A DNA stretch of 64,000 bases from Sphingorhabdus sp. (GCF_023910635.1 NZ_JAAVVZ010000007.1:91459-155458), one strand, 5' to 3'. Counted from the stretch's first letter, positions 16,824 through 24,826 are shown. Program-made: numbers and translations. The notes: generated from the letters alone by a model not told the origin.

Positions 16824-16886
16824 GTAAGACGAAACCATTCAAATCAAGCCTGCAACGTGTGTGCGTTTCGGGACAGGAGAAACTGT

Positions 16887-17222
16887 ATGAATATGAACAT
16901 TGAACTAGCTGCCGCTCGCATATCCCGTCAGGTTCCGTTGACAGAAGGGTCTATCGATGATGCACTTATTCAGGTTTCAACGTTAATAACTCAACTCGTC
17001 ACGGCAAGAAAACAGACAGGCGTTTCGGCAGCGACGGGTCAATCAACAATTGTAAGACTTGCCAAGGCGCAAAATGCACTAATGACCGCAAGCAGCGATG
17101 TGCTTAGAGTGCATAAAGACTTGGCTCAACTTGCAGAGGTGCACGCCGGCTTTGACCTTCATGAGTGTCCAAAGAACGCGATTACCGAAGCCACCGTTAC
17201 AAGGTTGTCAGTTGCAAGCTAA
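16887..17222 (+). CDS. Hypothetical protein, 111 aa
   Basis: Function not recognised. The start at 16887 (MNMNIELAAARISRQVPLTE) is preferred over an earlier in-frame codon because AGGAGA lies 8 bases before it. The sequence is helical and Ala/Leu-rich without a membrane segment (IDDALIQVSTLITQLVTARK), reminiscent of a small four-helix protein. Second gene of the 16.3-18.7 kb cluster. Confidence 0.6.
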   Translation: MNMNIELAAARISRQVPLTEGSIDDALIQVSTLITQLVTARKQTGVSAATGQSTIVRLAKAQNALMTASSDVLRVHKDLAQLAEVHAGFDLHECPKNAITEATVTRLSVAS

Positions 17223-17266
17223 CATCTGACATTGACTTAATTGCCGCCGCGTGATGCTACGGAGAA

Positions 17267-17704
17267 GTGCGCTTACTTCCTGTTTTATTGCTCCTAGCCA
17301 TCTGTGCTGGCTATGCACTGTGGAAGGGCGGAAAACCGGAGCGCGCTGCGGCAATTGTCTTGTTGTTAATGGCCGTAAGCGATCCGTTTGTACATGCCCT
17401 CACACCGCCGACCTATATTAAACTCGATCCCGGGCATTTCATCATCGATTTGGCTGGATGGTCGGCGCTTTTTGTCATCGCTATTAGAGCACGGACATTA
17501 TGGCCGCTATGGGTAACTTCTCTTCAAACCATATCGCTAATTTCACACGTAACCCGACTGATGGACTACACCCTTCTTCCAACAGCCTATGCGATCATGC
17601 AGGTATCGAGTTCTTATCTGCTGCTCGTAGTTTTGACAGTCGGCACATACAATCACCAGGCTCGTCTTCACATGAACCTCACAGATCAGCCTTGGAGAAA
17701 CTGA
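17267..17704 (+). CDS. Multi-pass small membrane protein, 145 aa
   Basis: Function not recognised. Four hydrophobic segments: about 3-17 (LLPVLLLLAICAGYA), 27-45, 60-76 (IDLAGWSALFVIAI) and 105-125 (VSSSYLLLVVLTVG). The only available upstream start in this frame is GTG 17267 with GGAGAA directly before it; an in-frame stop lies at 17252. Because the spacing to the GTG is very short, the true start is uncertain. Overlaps the start region of the RadC-like gene. Confidence 0.55.
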   Translation: MRLLPVLLLLAICAGYALWKGGKPERAAAIVLLLMAVSDPFVHALTPPTYIKLDPGHFIIDLAGWSALFVIAIRARTLWPLWVTSLQTISLISHVTRLMDYTLLPTAYAIMQVSSSYLLLVVLTVGTYNHQARLHMNLTDQPWRN

Positions 17705-18276
17705 TTGCGAATGTTGCTCCTTGTCAGGCGGCCAGTTTTGCTGAGGCTTTAATTGAAGAATTTCGTTCCGTTGGACGTGTTTTTTCAGAAACACCTGAAT
17801 CGCTGCGTCGGGTCATCGGTCCTTGGCCCCAAGTTATAGAATTAATCGAAGCCGCTCACGTTGCGATGGAAGTGGGGTTACGCGGCGAAGTCCAGTGCAT
17901 CCCCATTCAGGCCACCGACCAGCGCCTGATCGATTATCTTGTCATGGGGATGGGTTCTCTTTCTGTTGAACAACTTCGCGTTTTGTTTCTGGATGGTGGC
18001 AATCGTTTGGTGGGCGATGAAGTGCTGGCTTCAGGTACACTCACAACGTTAACCGCCTATCCACGAAACATTTTTAGGAGAGGATTTGAACTGTCCGCAA
18101 GCGCAATCTTGCTCGTGCATAATCACCCGAGCGGGCAGGTGGTACCAAGCAAATGCGACATTGAGTTTACCAAAAAATTAAAGGCACTTGGGTACCAAAT
18201 GGAGATCGAAGTCAGGGACCATATAATCGTTTCTGGGTCGCGGTGGTTTAGCTTTCTTCGCGGGGGACTAATGTGA
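17692..18276 (+). CDS. RadC-like JAB/MPN-domain protein
   Basis: Contains the JAMM metal-binding signature: LLVHNHPSGQVVPSKCD, preceded by LRVLFLDGGNRLVGDEVLAS and ending with the RDHIIVSG strand, as in RadC. RadC-like proteins are common on mobile elements; a metalloprotease-type activity is assumed from the JAMM motif but the cellular role is unresolved. The frame is open from ATG 17500, but its first 64 codons lie inside the upstream membrane gene and look like a shadow, so a later start such as TTG 17692 is chosen; start uncertain. The MarR-type gene overlaps its stop. Confidence 0.75.
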   Translation: MEKLIANVAPCQAASFAEALIEEFRSVGRVFSETPESLRRVIGPWPQVIELIEAAHVAMEVGLRGEVQCIPIQATDQRLIDYLVMGMGSLSVEQLRVLFLDGGNRLVGDEVLASGTLTTLTAYPRNIFRRGFELSASAILLVHNHPSGQVVPSKCDIEFTKKLKALGYQMEIEVRDHIIVSGSRWFSFLRGGLM

Positions 18277-18731
18277 TGGATGCGGGTACCGATGAATTAA
18301 GGGCCGAGTTTGCGCAAATTGAAGCAGCTCTCCGGTCTGTTGAAACCAGAGTGGTCGCGCTTCGTAATGACGCGGCAGTTAGCTTTTTGAATAAAACCAC
18401 CGCGCTGGAAAATGCGGTAAAATATTATAAGATGCGGAGGGTCAGAAATAAAATTTTTGGCACGTGTGATCTGTTTGCAGACCCAGCATGGGACATTTTG
18501 ATCGACCTTTTTATCGCAGGTGAGCAAGGGCGACGCATATCAGTATCAAGTGCCTGCATTGCGGCCGCTGTTCCTGCAACAACGGCCTTACGATGGGTAA
18601 GCGTTCTTGAGGATAATGGTTACATATCGCGGCAACCAGATCCCAATGATCTGAGACGAATTTTCGTCGCGCTGACACCGGAAGTAACTGAAAAGGTCAG
18701 GGAATACTTCGCCGGCGATATCGGTGTTTAG
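18276..18731 (+). CDS. MarR-type winged-helix regulator (151 aa)
   Basis: The C-terminal 90 residues form a winged helix of MarR type: WDILIDLFIAGEQGRRISVS, recognition region AAAVPATTALRWVSVLEDNG, wing YISRQPDPNDLRRIFVALTP. The N-terminal 45 residues are a charged helix (DELRAEFAQIEAALRSVETR) that may form a coiled-coil. ATG 18276 overlaps the RadC-like stop by one base (TGATG); GTG 18273 is an alternative. Ends the cluster; a 187-bp gap without a convincing gene follows. Confidence 0.75.
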   Translation: MDAGTDELRAEFAQIEAALRSVETRVVALRNDAAVSFLNKTTALENAVKYYKMRRVRNKIFGTCDLFADPAWDILIDLFIAGEQGRRISVSSACIAAAVPATTALRWVSVLEDNGYISRQPDPNDLRRIFVALTPEVTEKVREYFAGDIGV

Positions 18732-18918
18732 TTGCGGCAGCTCTAAGTTGCTTCTACATTCTGTCAGTTCGCAAATCGTTCTCGCTTCACATGTTAGTAC
18801 TACTATATGGGGTCTGAGGTACAGAATACGTTCAACTAGAGAAACGGCATACTGCTTAAATCATCGATGACATATGGCAGATTTTTATCTTTGAAGGTAA
18901 TTTCATCAGGAAAATTGC

Positions 18919-19509
18919 ATGAATTTGGGAACAGCTATAGAAACAATGGAGCTTGCTTCAACGTTGGACGCAAAATTGGAAATCAGCGCGCTTCTGGAGC
19001 GCACCATAGTCTCCCTGTCTAATCTAGCATCAAGGCCTGAAGACCCCTCCTTCCAAGCTAATACACGAAGCGTGCTCCACGATTTAGCAGTCAACTTAAG
19101 CAAAATTGACGTATGGTTGTCGGATGCGGACGCAGCGCGCTTAGAAGAGCTCGGCGCGAGCGAACTTTTTCCAAGCGATTTATACGATAAAATCATGGAC
19201 CAGTTTAACGTCCACGTTGCCACCCCGTCGGTCAGCAAAAGTTATGTCCAAGAAATACTGAACACAAGAACCACCATTCTGGCTGCCTTTAGCACAGTGG
19301 TTGGAGTAGCTAAAACGCAGAAATGCGATTTGGGCGGCCAAATTAATTTAGATGTTGAAATAGGCTTCCCGGTTCACCCTGCCATAATCCACGACAATGT
19401 GACCGGACTACCTAAACAGCTTGATTGGATAAATAGGTTCATGCTGGCTTGGAAAACGCCAACAGAAATCAGACAAAGGCGCAATCAAACAAGCAACAAA
19501 GGCAACTAA
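18919..19509 (+). CDS. Hypothetical protein, 196 aa
   Basis: No family recognised. Starts MNLGTAIETMELASTLDAKL with AGGA 9 bases upstream. Mostly helical in appearance, with the segment INLDVEIGFPVHPAIIHDNV and a basic C-terminal end (EIRQRRNQTSNKGN). An IS3-family tip begins five bases after its stop, so the last residues may be altered by that junction. Could belong with the regulatory cluster upstream, but nothing in the sequence proves it. Confidence 0.5.
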   Translation: MNLGTAIETMELASTLDAKLEISALLERTIVSLSNLASRPEDPSFQANTRSVLHDLAVNLSKIDVWLSDADAARLEELGASELFPSDLYDKIMDQFNVHVATPSVSKSYVQEILNTRTTILAAFSTVVGVAKTQKCDLGGQINLDVEIGFPVHPAIIHDNVTGLPKQLDWINRFMLAWKTPTEIRQRRNQTSNKGN

Positions 19510-19514
19510 AGGAG

Positions 19515-19572
19515 CCAAACCTAACAGAGATTTTTCTTCCAAAAAATGGACCAATTTATCGGGAGCAGGTCA
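19515..19572. repeat. IS3-family left tip, 58 bp, inverted relative to 23742-23799
   Basis: This 58-bp stretch is the near-perfect reverse complement of 23742-23799, where the same sequence stands directly before an IS3-type orfA start. Here the tip points right, and the interior (to the left) has been lost at 19515. The two copies enclose 4.2 kb of cargo with their tips facing inward. Confidence 0.7.
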
Positions 19573-19629
19573 GTTCAGTTCGTCCTGGTATGATTCAGAC
19601 TGATCGAAAGACGCTCTATTTCGCCCGGA

Positions 19630-20160
19630 TCAGGTCGCTTCCATCTGTGTGGCATAGTCTAAAATCGCGCCATAGGGGTCGCCGACAAGTCCAAGCCGCA
19701 TGGCAAAGGCAGGTTCCGTTTTGATACCCGATCGCTTCAGCGAACGAATATCTCGCCGAAATTCCTCATCAAATCGCTTCAGAATTTGCCATTCCGCGAT
19801 CATATGGCGAAATCCGAATTGCTCGTTCAAAGGTTTTTCCACTGCGAAGAATTCAACCAAATATCCCTCGATCCTTACTTTGGCAACCAAAGCTCGACCA
19901 TCCGAACTGGTAAAATAGAATGAAATGAAGTTTGGATAATCGCAGAATTTCTTGGAAAGCCAAGACTCCATCTTTTTCAAATCTGGTGTTGATGAGATTA
20001 TATCGATATCGCTATCTTCAATATCAATATCGATTGGAATCGTTCCGGCCACGCAGTAAGTCAGGTCAAAATCAACGCTGCTATCAATATTCAATGATTC
20101 CACGATTTTATACGCCTGCTTTTGGCGTTCATTACCATGAGCCAGTTTGCGCCAGTCCAA
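19630..20160 (-). CDS. DUF4269 nucleotidyltransferase-like protein (176 aa)
   Basis: Matches DUF4269, a family with a nucleotidyltransferase-like fold. Visible: YCVAGTIPIDIDIEDSDIDI with the acidic SDIDI pair expected for metal binding, VEFFAVEKPLNEQFGFRHM (usual family pattern: VEIFGQ ... Q.AYRHM), and the C-terminal IKTEPAFAMRLGLVGDPYGA. Length is typical. Substrate is unknown. It is the last gene of a five-gene minus-strand operon, 29 bases after the aminotransferase, so it may act on a product of that pathway, for example adding a nucleotide; that is inference. Confidence 0.75.
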   Translation of the reverse strand: MDWRKLAHGNERQKQAYKIVESLNIDSSVDFDLTYCVAGTIPIDIDIEDSDIDIISSTPDLKKMESWLSKKFCDYPNFISFYFTSSDGRALVAKVRIEGYLVEFFAVEKPLNEQFGFRHMIAEWQILKRFDEEFRRDIRSLKRSGIKTEPAFAMRLGLVGDPYGAILDYATQMEAT

Positions 20161-20189
20161 AAAATCTTTGGTAACTTCGAAAATTAGAC

Positions 20190-21482
20190 TTACGCCGGCA
20201 AAGTGTATGCAAGTTCGCTGACTTTACGAAACGCGGCCGCGATATCGTGCATCAGCTTTGGATTTTTGCGGGTGTAAGGCTCTATTACAAGCGTTTTGCT
20301 ACTGTAAACCATACTTCCCCGGAAATCGCTGTCCTTGTATCGACGCAGCCCTCCACCAAACTTGCTGCTATCAAAATGGCCGAAGGTCGCAACATGGTCG
20401 TGCGCTTTTCCCTGAAAGATCGGCTCACAATGCAATGGGCGCGTTTCCGATCGCTCAATTTCGACGCCCTCTGCCCTCAAGGCCGCTACATAAGTGTCGA
20501 TATCCACCGTAGGCAGCGAAGCCTGATCGAACAACGGCTTATAACTGTACCACACGCAGCGATCGGCATAGTCTGGCACCTGTGGCGCGATCACGCCAGG
20601 GATTCCAGCGAGTAAGCTTGAGAGGAGTTCAAAATTGCTCCGGCGCCCATCGATATACTCCTCCAGACGCACAAATTGGTTATGCGCAAGCCTGGCTGCA
20701 AGAGGATGCATGCGATAGTTCAGGCCCAGACCAGTTCCGCCAAAATCTTTCAGTTCCGACGACGTAACATCTTGAAATGATCGAACCTTGAAATGACCAA
20801 ACAGTACCGCGCGTTCAAACAGATTCCGATCATTGCAGGTCAGCATCCCTCCCTGACCAGCCGCTACCAGTTTTTTGCCTTGCAGGCTGAAGGCTCCAAT
20901 ATCTCCGATTGTACCAACCCGCTGCCCATCCACTTCTGCCCCATGCGCATGCGAACAATCTTCCACCACCGCGATGCCATGCTTGCGGGCAATTTGCATG
21001 ATACGCCTCATATCGCATGGAATACCCCACATGTGAGTGAGCACGATCGCGCGGGTGCGAGGGCCGATATGGCGTTCAATATCGTCGGGATCCATGTTCC
21101 CCGTAACCGGATCCGAATCAACCAGGACTGGAACCAGATTGAGGGCAAACAGCGGCATGACCGTCGCCAAGAAGGTATAGGTTGGCGCCAAAACCTCATC
21201 ACCGGGCGAAAGATTCAATGCGAAAAAAGCCGAATGAAGCGCTGCGGTGCCGGAACTGGTAGCGAGCGCATAGCGACACGGCAAATAGTCTCGAAACTGG
21301 TCTTCAAGATCCTTCGCATAGCCTTCGCGACCATAATAAGAAAGTTCACCGCGCAGAACCATATCGGCGACATCCTGCGCGTCGGCGGAGGTCATTGGCG
21401 GCCACTTCTCCGCGAATTTCTCGGTAATGGTTGGAGCGCCACCATAGAGGGCAAGCCGCGTTCTGTCTTCAATCAACGTCAT
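20190..21482 (-). CDS. DegT/DnrJ/EryC1/StrS-family PLP aminotransferase (430 aa)
   Basis: Fold type I PLP enzyme that typically transaminates a keto-sugar or ketocyclitol. Motifs: ATSSGTAALHSAFFALNLSP for phosphate binding, VVEDCSHAHGA with the PLP-N1-binding Asp175, and FSLQGKKLVAAGQGGML where Lys204 is the expected Schiff-base lysine. The N-terminal RLALYGGAPTI and the RSFQDV insertion are usual in the StrS-like branch. Start by ATGA overlap (21479-21482) with the epimerase gene. With the neighbouring SDR it suggests synthesis of an amino-sugar or aminocyclitol. Confidence 0.88.
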   Translation of the reverse strand: MTLIEDRTRLALYGGAPTITEKFAEKWPPMTSADAQDVADMVLRGELSYYGREGYAKDLEDQFRDYLPCRYALATSSGTAALHSAFFALNLSPGDEVLAPTYTFLATVMPLFALNLVPVLVDSDPVTGNMDPDDIERHIGPRTRAIVLTHMWGIPCDMRRIMQIARKHGIAVVEDCSHAHGAEVDGQRVGTIGDIGAFSLQGKKLVAAGQGGMLTCNDRNLFERAVLFGHFKVRSFQDVTSSELKDFGGTGLGLNYRMHPLAARLAHNQFVRLEEYIDGRRSNFELLSSLLAGIPGVIAPQVPDYADRCVWYSYKPLFDQASLPTVDIDTYVAALRAEGVEIERSETRPLHCEPIFQGKAHDHVATFGHFDSSKFGGGLRRYKDSDFRGSMVYSSKTLVIEPYTRKNPKLMHDIAAAFRKVSELAYTLPA

Positions 21483-22402
21483 GACATCTCTCTCATCTTC
21501 GAATTGTAGTAGTCGCGAAAATTGTGCTTAGGAACGTAGCCAAGATGCTCTCGTGCCTTGGAAATGTCGAAAATCCGATCAATCGACTCCGGCATGGCCG
21601 CATTCATCCGCGCAAGCATCTGGCCAGCACCTGGAAAATAGTTCTCAACGACACTAGGAGCGTGGCGATATAGTCCTGCGCAATCGGATTTCTTGAAGGG
21701 ACAATGGGCCGCAATATTATAAGCTTCGAACCCAGTTGGCAATCGCGCAAATGCGGCTAGTACATGCGCCTCGGCCACATCTCTGACGTCAACGCCGCGA
21801 TAAAGCTTCAGCAAATTGTAGTTGAGATCGTCGGCACGGAAAAAGCGCGTCGCCCTCAGCGCGATCACCCCGATTGCGTGCTTTTGGCAGGCTATCTGCA
21901 GATGCTCTTCAGACAGCATTTTCGTAAGATCATATATGTCATCCGGGCGGGGATCAAGCTGCTCATCAACCCAGATGGCCTCCCTTTGCTCACGTTTGGA
22001 AAGCCCATAGATGGACGTCGAACTAGTAAAAACAATGTGCTTTACGCCATGTTCTATGGAAATTTCAAAAAGATTGTTATCGCTCATTATATTGTTGAAC
22101 AACAATTCTTCTTTCGACATGTATTTTAAATGATACCCGTGCAACGCCGCAGTATGAATTACGATTTCCGCCCCTTCAACGGCCTGAGTCAGGTCATCCT
22201 TGTCGCGTAAATCGGCGACTACATGGCGGTATAACTTGTTGTCCGGTTCGAACTTTGGAGCGAACTTATCCACACCAGTAACCGCCACGCCACGGGCAAG
22301 CAGCATCTCGACGATGTGCGTGCCAAGCCAACCACAAGCGCCGGTCACCGTGATGCGCCCCGTGGATTCCACCAATCGCGCGTCGCCCGCTGGTTCTCTC
22401 AT
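21479..22402 (-). CDS. NAD-dependent epimerase/dehydratase, extended SDR (307 aa)
   Basis: Rossmann motif TGACGWLGTHIVE with the three glycines at about 21, 24 and 27, acidic VDKF for NAD selectivity, VADLRD, and the catalytic set SST (about 127-129) with Tyr157-xxx-Lys161 in YDLTKML. Extended SDRs with this pattern act on nucleotide sugars or similar keto-compounds. Overlaps the upstream EEP gene (ATGA 22399-22402) and the downstream aminotransferase gene (ATGA 21479-21482), so the three are translationally coupled and likely one pathway. Confidence 0.85.
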   Translation of the reverse strand: MREPAGDARLVESTGRITVTGACGWLGTHIVEMLLARGVAVTGVDKFAPKFEPDNKLYRHVVADLRDKDDLTQAVEGAEIVIHTAALHGYHLKYMSKEELLFNNIMSDNNLFEISIEHGVKHIVFTSSTSIYGLSKREQREAIWVDEQLDPRPDDIYDLTKMLSEEHLQIACQKHAIGVIALRATRFFRADDLNYNLLKLYRGVDVRDVAEAHVLAAFARLPTGFEAYNIAAHCPFKKSDCAGLYRHAPSVVENYFPGAGQMLARMNAAMPESIDRIFDISKAREHLGYVPKHNFRDYYNSKMREMS

Positions 22403-23364
22403 GTGGCCGCCATGGCGTTGAAGCCAAGCTCACACCAGATTGCATAGTGATCAGAGGCCGCTGCCGAAAACTCGTCTTTGACATCGACGCGCCCAGATCG
22501 ATCTTTCAGGAAAACCTCCCGAGAAGTCTTGAAAGAGGGAGCAAATAACTGATGGTCAATCCACACGTAATGCAGCTTGCCAAAAGCTTCTTTGATGATC
22601 GGATCCTCGTAAGTGCAGGTCCAGAGATCCTCACGACCCTCCACTTCGACCCAGCGATAACCCAAAGCATCGTGTAGAATCGTTTCAGGTTTGTAAATAT
22701 TTCCCATTAGATTAGAGAGATAACTTCCATCTAGCAAGCGCTCACTGTAATCAAGAGTGGGGTCATCGTTCATGTCACCTTGAATTATGAACGGTATGTA
22801 TGACTCTGTCTTGAGTAACTGCTCGATACGAATACGCAGCCTATCAGCCTCTGCAACCATCTGTATGCGTTTAGCGAGAGAAATTCGTTCGTACATGAAG
22901 AAACTAACCGCCTTCAATATACCCTTGGTTGGACCGTGGACCTGAATGACGCGAAATTGCTGGCCGTATTCTTTTTCCTTGAAGATAACTTCGAGCGGTT
23001 GTTTGTCCCACCAGAACTTTTTGGTCAATCCGTTACCATCGGGATCGGCAAGCCAGGTGTCGTAGAAGTTCAGGTCTGGGTCGATTGCAACCGGTTCAAC
23101 ATTGTCTCGATGGGCAAACAGAAGATTTTCGTAGCCCCGCGAATAGGACCGCACGACTTTCAATTTCAATTCAGGAGCAAATTCATCAAAAAATGACTGT
23201 AACTGCGACGATTTTCTAGGCCCTTCGCATATTCCAATAATATCTGGATTAATTCTCTTCAAGACCGTTGCTATGGCATTTGCCCGTGGGATAGCGCTTT
23301 TTTTTATATTATCACCATCGAACATCGCGGTCATGCTCTCGATGTTATATGTACATATTTTCAT
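22399..23364 (-). CDS. Endonuclease/exonuclease/phosphatase (EEP) family protein (321 aa)
   Basis: Typical EEP fold hydrolase: N-terminal CTYNIESM with the Asn, IIGICEGP with metal-binding Glu47, the central GDMNDDP and the C-terminal catalytic SDHYAIW. Members hydrolyse phosphodiesters in DNA, inositol phosphates or sphingomyelin, so the substrate here is open. No signal peptide. Overlaps both neighbours by ATGA. In an operon with an SDR and a PLP aminotransferase a small-molecule phosphoester substrate is as likely as DNA; that is inference. Confidence 0.85.
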   Translation of the reverse strand: MKICTYNIESMTAMFDGDNIKKSAIPRANAIATVLKRINPDIIGICEGPRKSSQLQSFFDEFAPELKLKVVRSYSRGYENLLFAHRDNVEPVAIDPDLNFYDTWLADPDGNGLTKKFWWDKQPLEVIFKEKEYGQQFRVIQVHGPTKGILKAVSFFMYERISLAKRIQMVAEADRLRIRIEQLLKTESYIPFIIQGDMNDDPTLDYSERLLDGSYLSNLMGNIYKPETILHDALGYRWVEVEGREDLWTCTYEDPIIKEAFGKLHYVWIDHQLFAPSFKTSREVFLKDRSGRVDVKDEFSAAASDHYAIWCELGFNAMAAT

Positions 23365-23567
23365 AGCACGACTCGCTCATTTTTCTTGTGAATGTCGTCA
23401 TCGGCGCGAAACGGAAGAGACTGACCGAAACGAGGTGAAAGCGAGAGGTCCAGGCCGCCCTCCCAACGCTCGGATTCACTCATGGATGGAGATATTTCCT
23501 GAGCAGCGGCTGGCGCTCCAATAACTAGCGCGATGCCAGCGACGGCAGTCGAATAATCGAGTCTCAC
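23361..23567 (-). CDS. Small secreted protein with signal peptide, 68 aa
   Basis: Starts at GTG 23567 with GGGAGAAG just upstream. The first 22 residues look like a Sec signal peptide (RLDYSTAVAGIALVIGAPAA) with cleavage after AAA/Q. The mature part is 45 residues (SERWEGGLDLSLSPRFGQSL and beyond), resembling the start of an outer-membrane or periplasmic protein, so it may be a truncated remnant. It is the first gene of the operon and its stop overlaps the EEP start (ATGA 23361-23364), which argues that it is still translated. Confidence 0.5.
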   Translation of the reverse strand: MRLDYSTAVAGIALVIGAPAAAQEISPSMSESERWEGGLDLSLSPRFGQSLPFRADDDIHKKNERVVL

Positions 23568-23650
23568 ATTCTTCTCCCTGTTTGGCACTCGATAGCACAC
23601 ACTGAATTTTAGTATCAAAAGCTGAAGAGAATAGGAATTGGTCTGAGCCC

Positions 23651-23741
23651 TTAGATTACTCCAGTTTGGACTAGCTTCCGATCCGGTATTGAGCCTAGCC
23701 CCTTTTTTGGTCCGACCTTTATGAGAAAGACCGGTTCTTTT
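23651..23741 (-). pseudogene. IS3-family orfB 3' remnant
   Basis: The minus strand encodes KEPVFLIKVGPKKGLGS and a short tail to a stop at 23651. The same C-terminal sequence ([16 protein letters not shown]) follows an unmistakable IS3 orfB end ([11 protein letters not shown]) at 56661-56849, which identifies this piece. It is cut at 23742 where an oppositely oriented IS3 tip begins. Confidence 0.6.
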
Positions 23742-23920
23742 TGACCTGATCTCGTCAAATTGGTCCATTTTTTGGGAGAAAAATCTCTGTTAGGTTTGGC
23801 ATTTGTCAGCCAGGAGATTTTGGCATGAAGAAGAGTAGGTTCAGCGAACAGCAAACAGCGTTCATATTGAAGCAGGCAGAGGACGGGAGGACGGTTGAGG
23901 AAGTCTGTCGCAAGGCCGGC
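23742..23920 (+). pseudogene. IS3-family left end with truncated orfA
   Basis: Left tip 23742-23799 followed by a start codon at 23825 with AGGAG upstream. The product MKKSRFSEQQTAFILKQAED (then EEVCRKAGI) is the N-terminal part of an IS3-type OrfA with its helix-turn-helix, in the style of the IS407 group. Similarity stops near 23920, so only about 32 codons remain. The tip is the mirror image of 19515-19572. Confidence 0.75.
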
Positions 23921-23949
23921 ATATTCTGCGCATATCTAACCGAACTACC

Positions 23950-23986
23950 CATGATATGTCTTGCCGCTAAGTAGCCGCATATCATG
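23950..23986. repeat. Inverted repeat CATGATATG / CATATCATG
   Basis: Two perfect 9-bp arms (23950-23958 and 23978-23986) separated by 19 bases, immediately right of the orfA remnant. The arrangement resembles a recombinase-binding site or a hairpin; no recombinase gene is adjacent. Together with the hairpin array that follows, it fills a gene-free stretch from about 23920 to 24826. Confidence 0.4.
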
Positions 23987-24177
23987 CTTGTGTAATGATG
24001 TTGGCCGGTCGGCTCAATGTCCAGGCTGTGATAGAAAAAACAATTCAGCAGCGCAAAGCAAAGTGCCCGACAAAAATCCTACTCCCAAAATACCAACCTT
24101 CGGCAACGCATGAAAAACACGATGTTCTCGAATTTTTGAGATTGATAGTTATGAAATTTGAGGAGAGCTGGGCGAGA

Positions 24178-24320
24178 CCCGGCCTCTGGCCGGGCACGGC
24201 TCTAGTCGGCCCAAATGGGCCGACCGGAGCCAGGCTGAAGCCTGTCTCCGCCTTTGCAGGTGACGATCCTCTCGTGAAGCAAGAAAAGTGGCAAGCCCGG
24301 CCAGGTCTGGCCGGACTTGC
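24178..24320. repeat. Four successive GC-rich hairpins
   Basis: Four stem-loops in 143 bp: 24178-24194 (7-bp arms, loop TCT), 24198-24231 (15-bp arms, one mismatch and one G-U, loop AAAT), 24231-24244 (6-bp arms) and 24291-24320 (13 of 14 pairs). No convincing reading frame crosses them. They lead directly into the large palindrome at 24337-24589. Confidence 0.6.
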
Positions 24321-24336
24321 GTGCCGCTAAAACCTG

Positions 24337-24589
24337 CGTCTTCATCCATCTCTGCGCCACTTCGCTACAGTGACTGCGTTGCATGGGCGCGAGTCAAAGC
24401 AATCGCTGCCTCTTGCCTAGCTGCGCTAGAAGAAAACGGCATTTTGGCGTTTGTTTGATTTTGAAAGATGCAAAATGCCGTTTTCTTCAAGCTGCGCTTA
24501 GGCTCCAGCGCGACGTCGATTGCTTTGCCAGTCGCTTGCCCATGCGCCTTGACCCTTGCGCGAAGGTGGCTCCGAGACGGATGAAGACG
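24337..24589. repeat. 253-bp imperfect palindrome with 18-bp perfect inner stem
   Basis: Nested complementary blocks, outside to inside: CGTCTTCATCC 24337-24347 with 24579-24589; CATGGGC 24382-24388 with 24538-24544; AAAGCAATCG 24396-24405 with 24517-24526; and a perfect 18-bp stem 24429-24446 with 24471-24488 around a 24-nt loop. All four pairs share nearly the same centre (about 24459-24463), so this is one large hairpin or cruciform. No gene is evident. Could be a structured RNA, an element end, a replication or transfer site. Confidence 0.7.
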
Positions 24590-24623
24590 AAGCCCCCTTG
24601 TGTTTTTGCAGCACCGATTATGG

Positions 24624-24664
24624 AAAGCCTACGGCTTTATGTTTATTGTGGGAGCTAAAGCTCC
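24624..24664. repeat. Two short perfect hairpins
   Basis: AAAGCC-TAC-GGCTTT (24624-24638) and GGAGCT-AA-AGCTCC (24651-24664) extend the hairpin array on its right side. No gene seen between them and the DUF736 start at 24827. Confidence 0.5.
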
Positions 24665-24754
24665 GGTTTGCGCTCAGGTTCACCAAGCCAGATGAATTTT
24701 TGTCAAGAAATCAATGATATAGACGAAATAAAAGTGGGGCTCTATATATAAGAC

Positions 24755-24803
24755 ATCAAGTCGCTAACCGGCTTGATACTTAAAAAATCCGGCAATTTTG
24801 CCG
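24755..24803 (+). promoter_or_regulatory. Two inverted repeats in the leader of the DUF736 gene
   Basis: ATCAAG (24755-24760) and CTTGAT (24772-24777) form one inverted repeat, and CGGCAA-TT-TTGCCG (24790-24803) a 14-bp perfect palindrome, just before the GAAGGATTAAGAAT ribosome-binding region of the gene at 24827. An AT-rich TATATATA stretch (24743-24750) could be a -10 region. Operators or a leader hairpin are both possible. Confidence 0.4.
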
Positions 24804-24826
24804 ATATTAGATGAAGGATTAAGAAT

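Noticed and set aside
17500..17691. N-terminal extension of the RadC-like protein from ATG 17500
   Set aside because: The 64 codons overlap the upstream membrane gene by about 200 bases and have unstructured composition; a later start is more plausible.
24383..24658. A 91-codon plus-strand frame through the palindrome
   Set aside because: It is crossed by the nested inverted repeats, has Cys/Arg-rich composition without motifs and no ribosome binding site.
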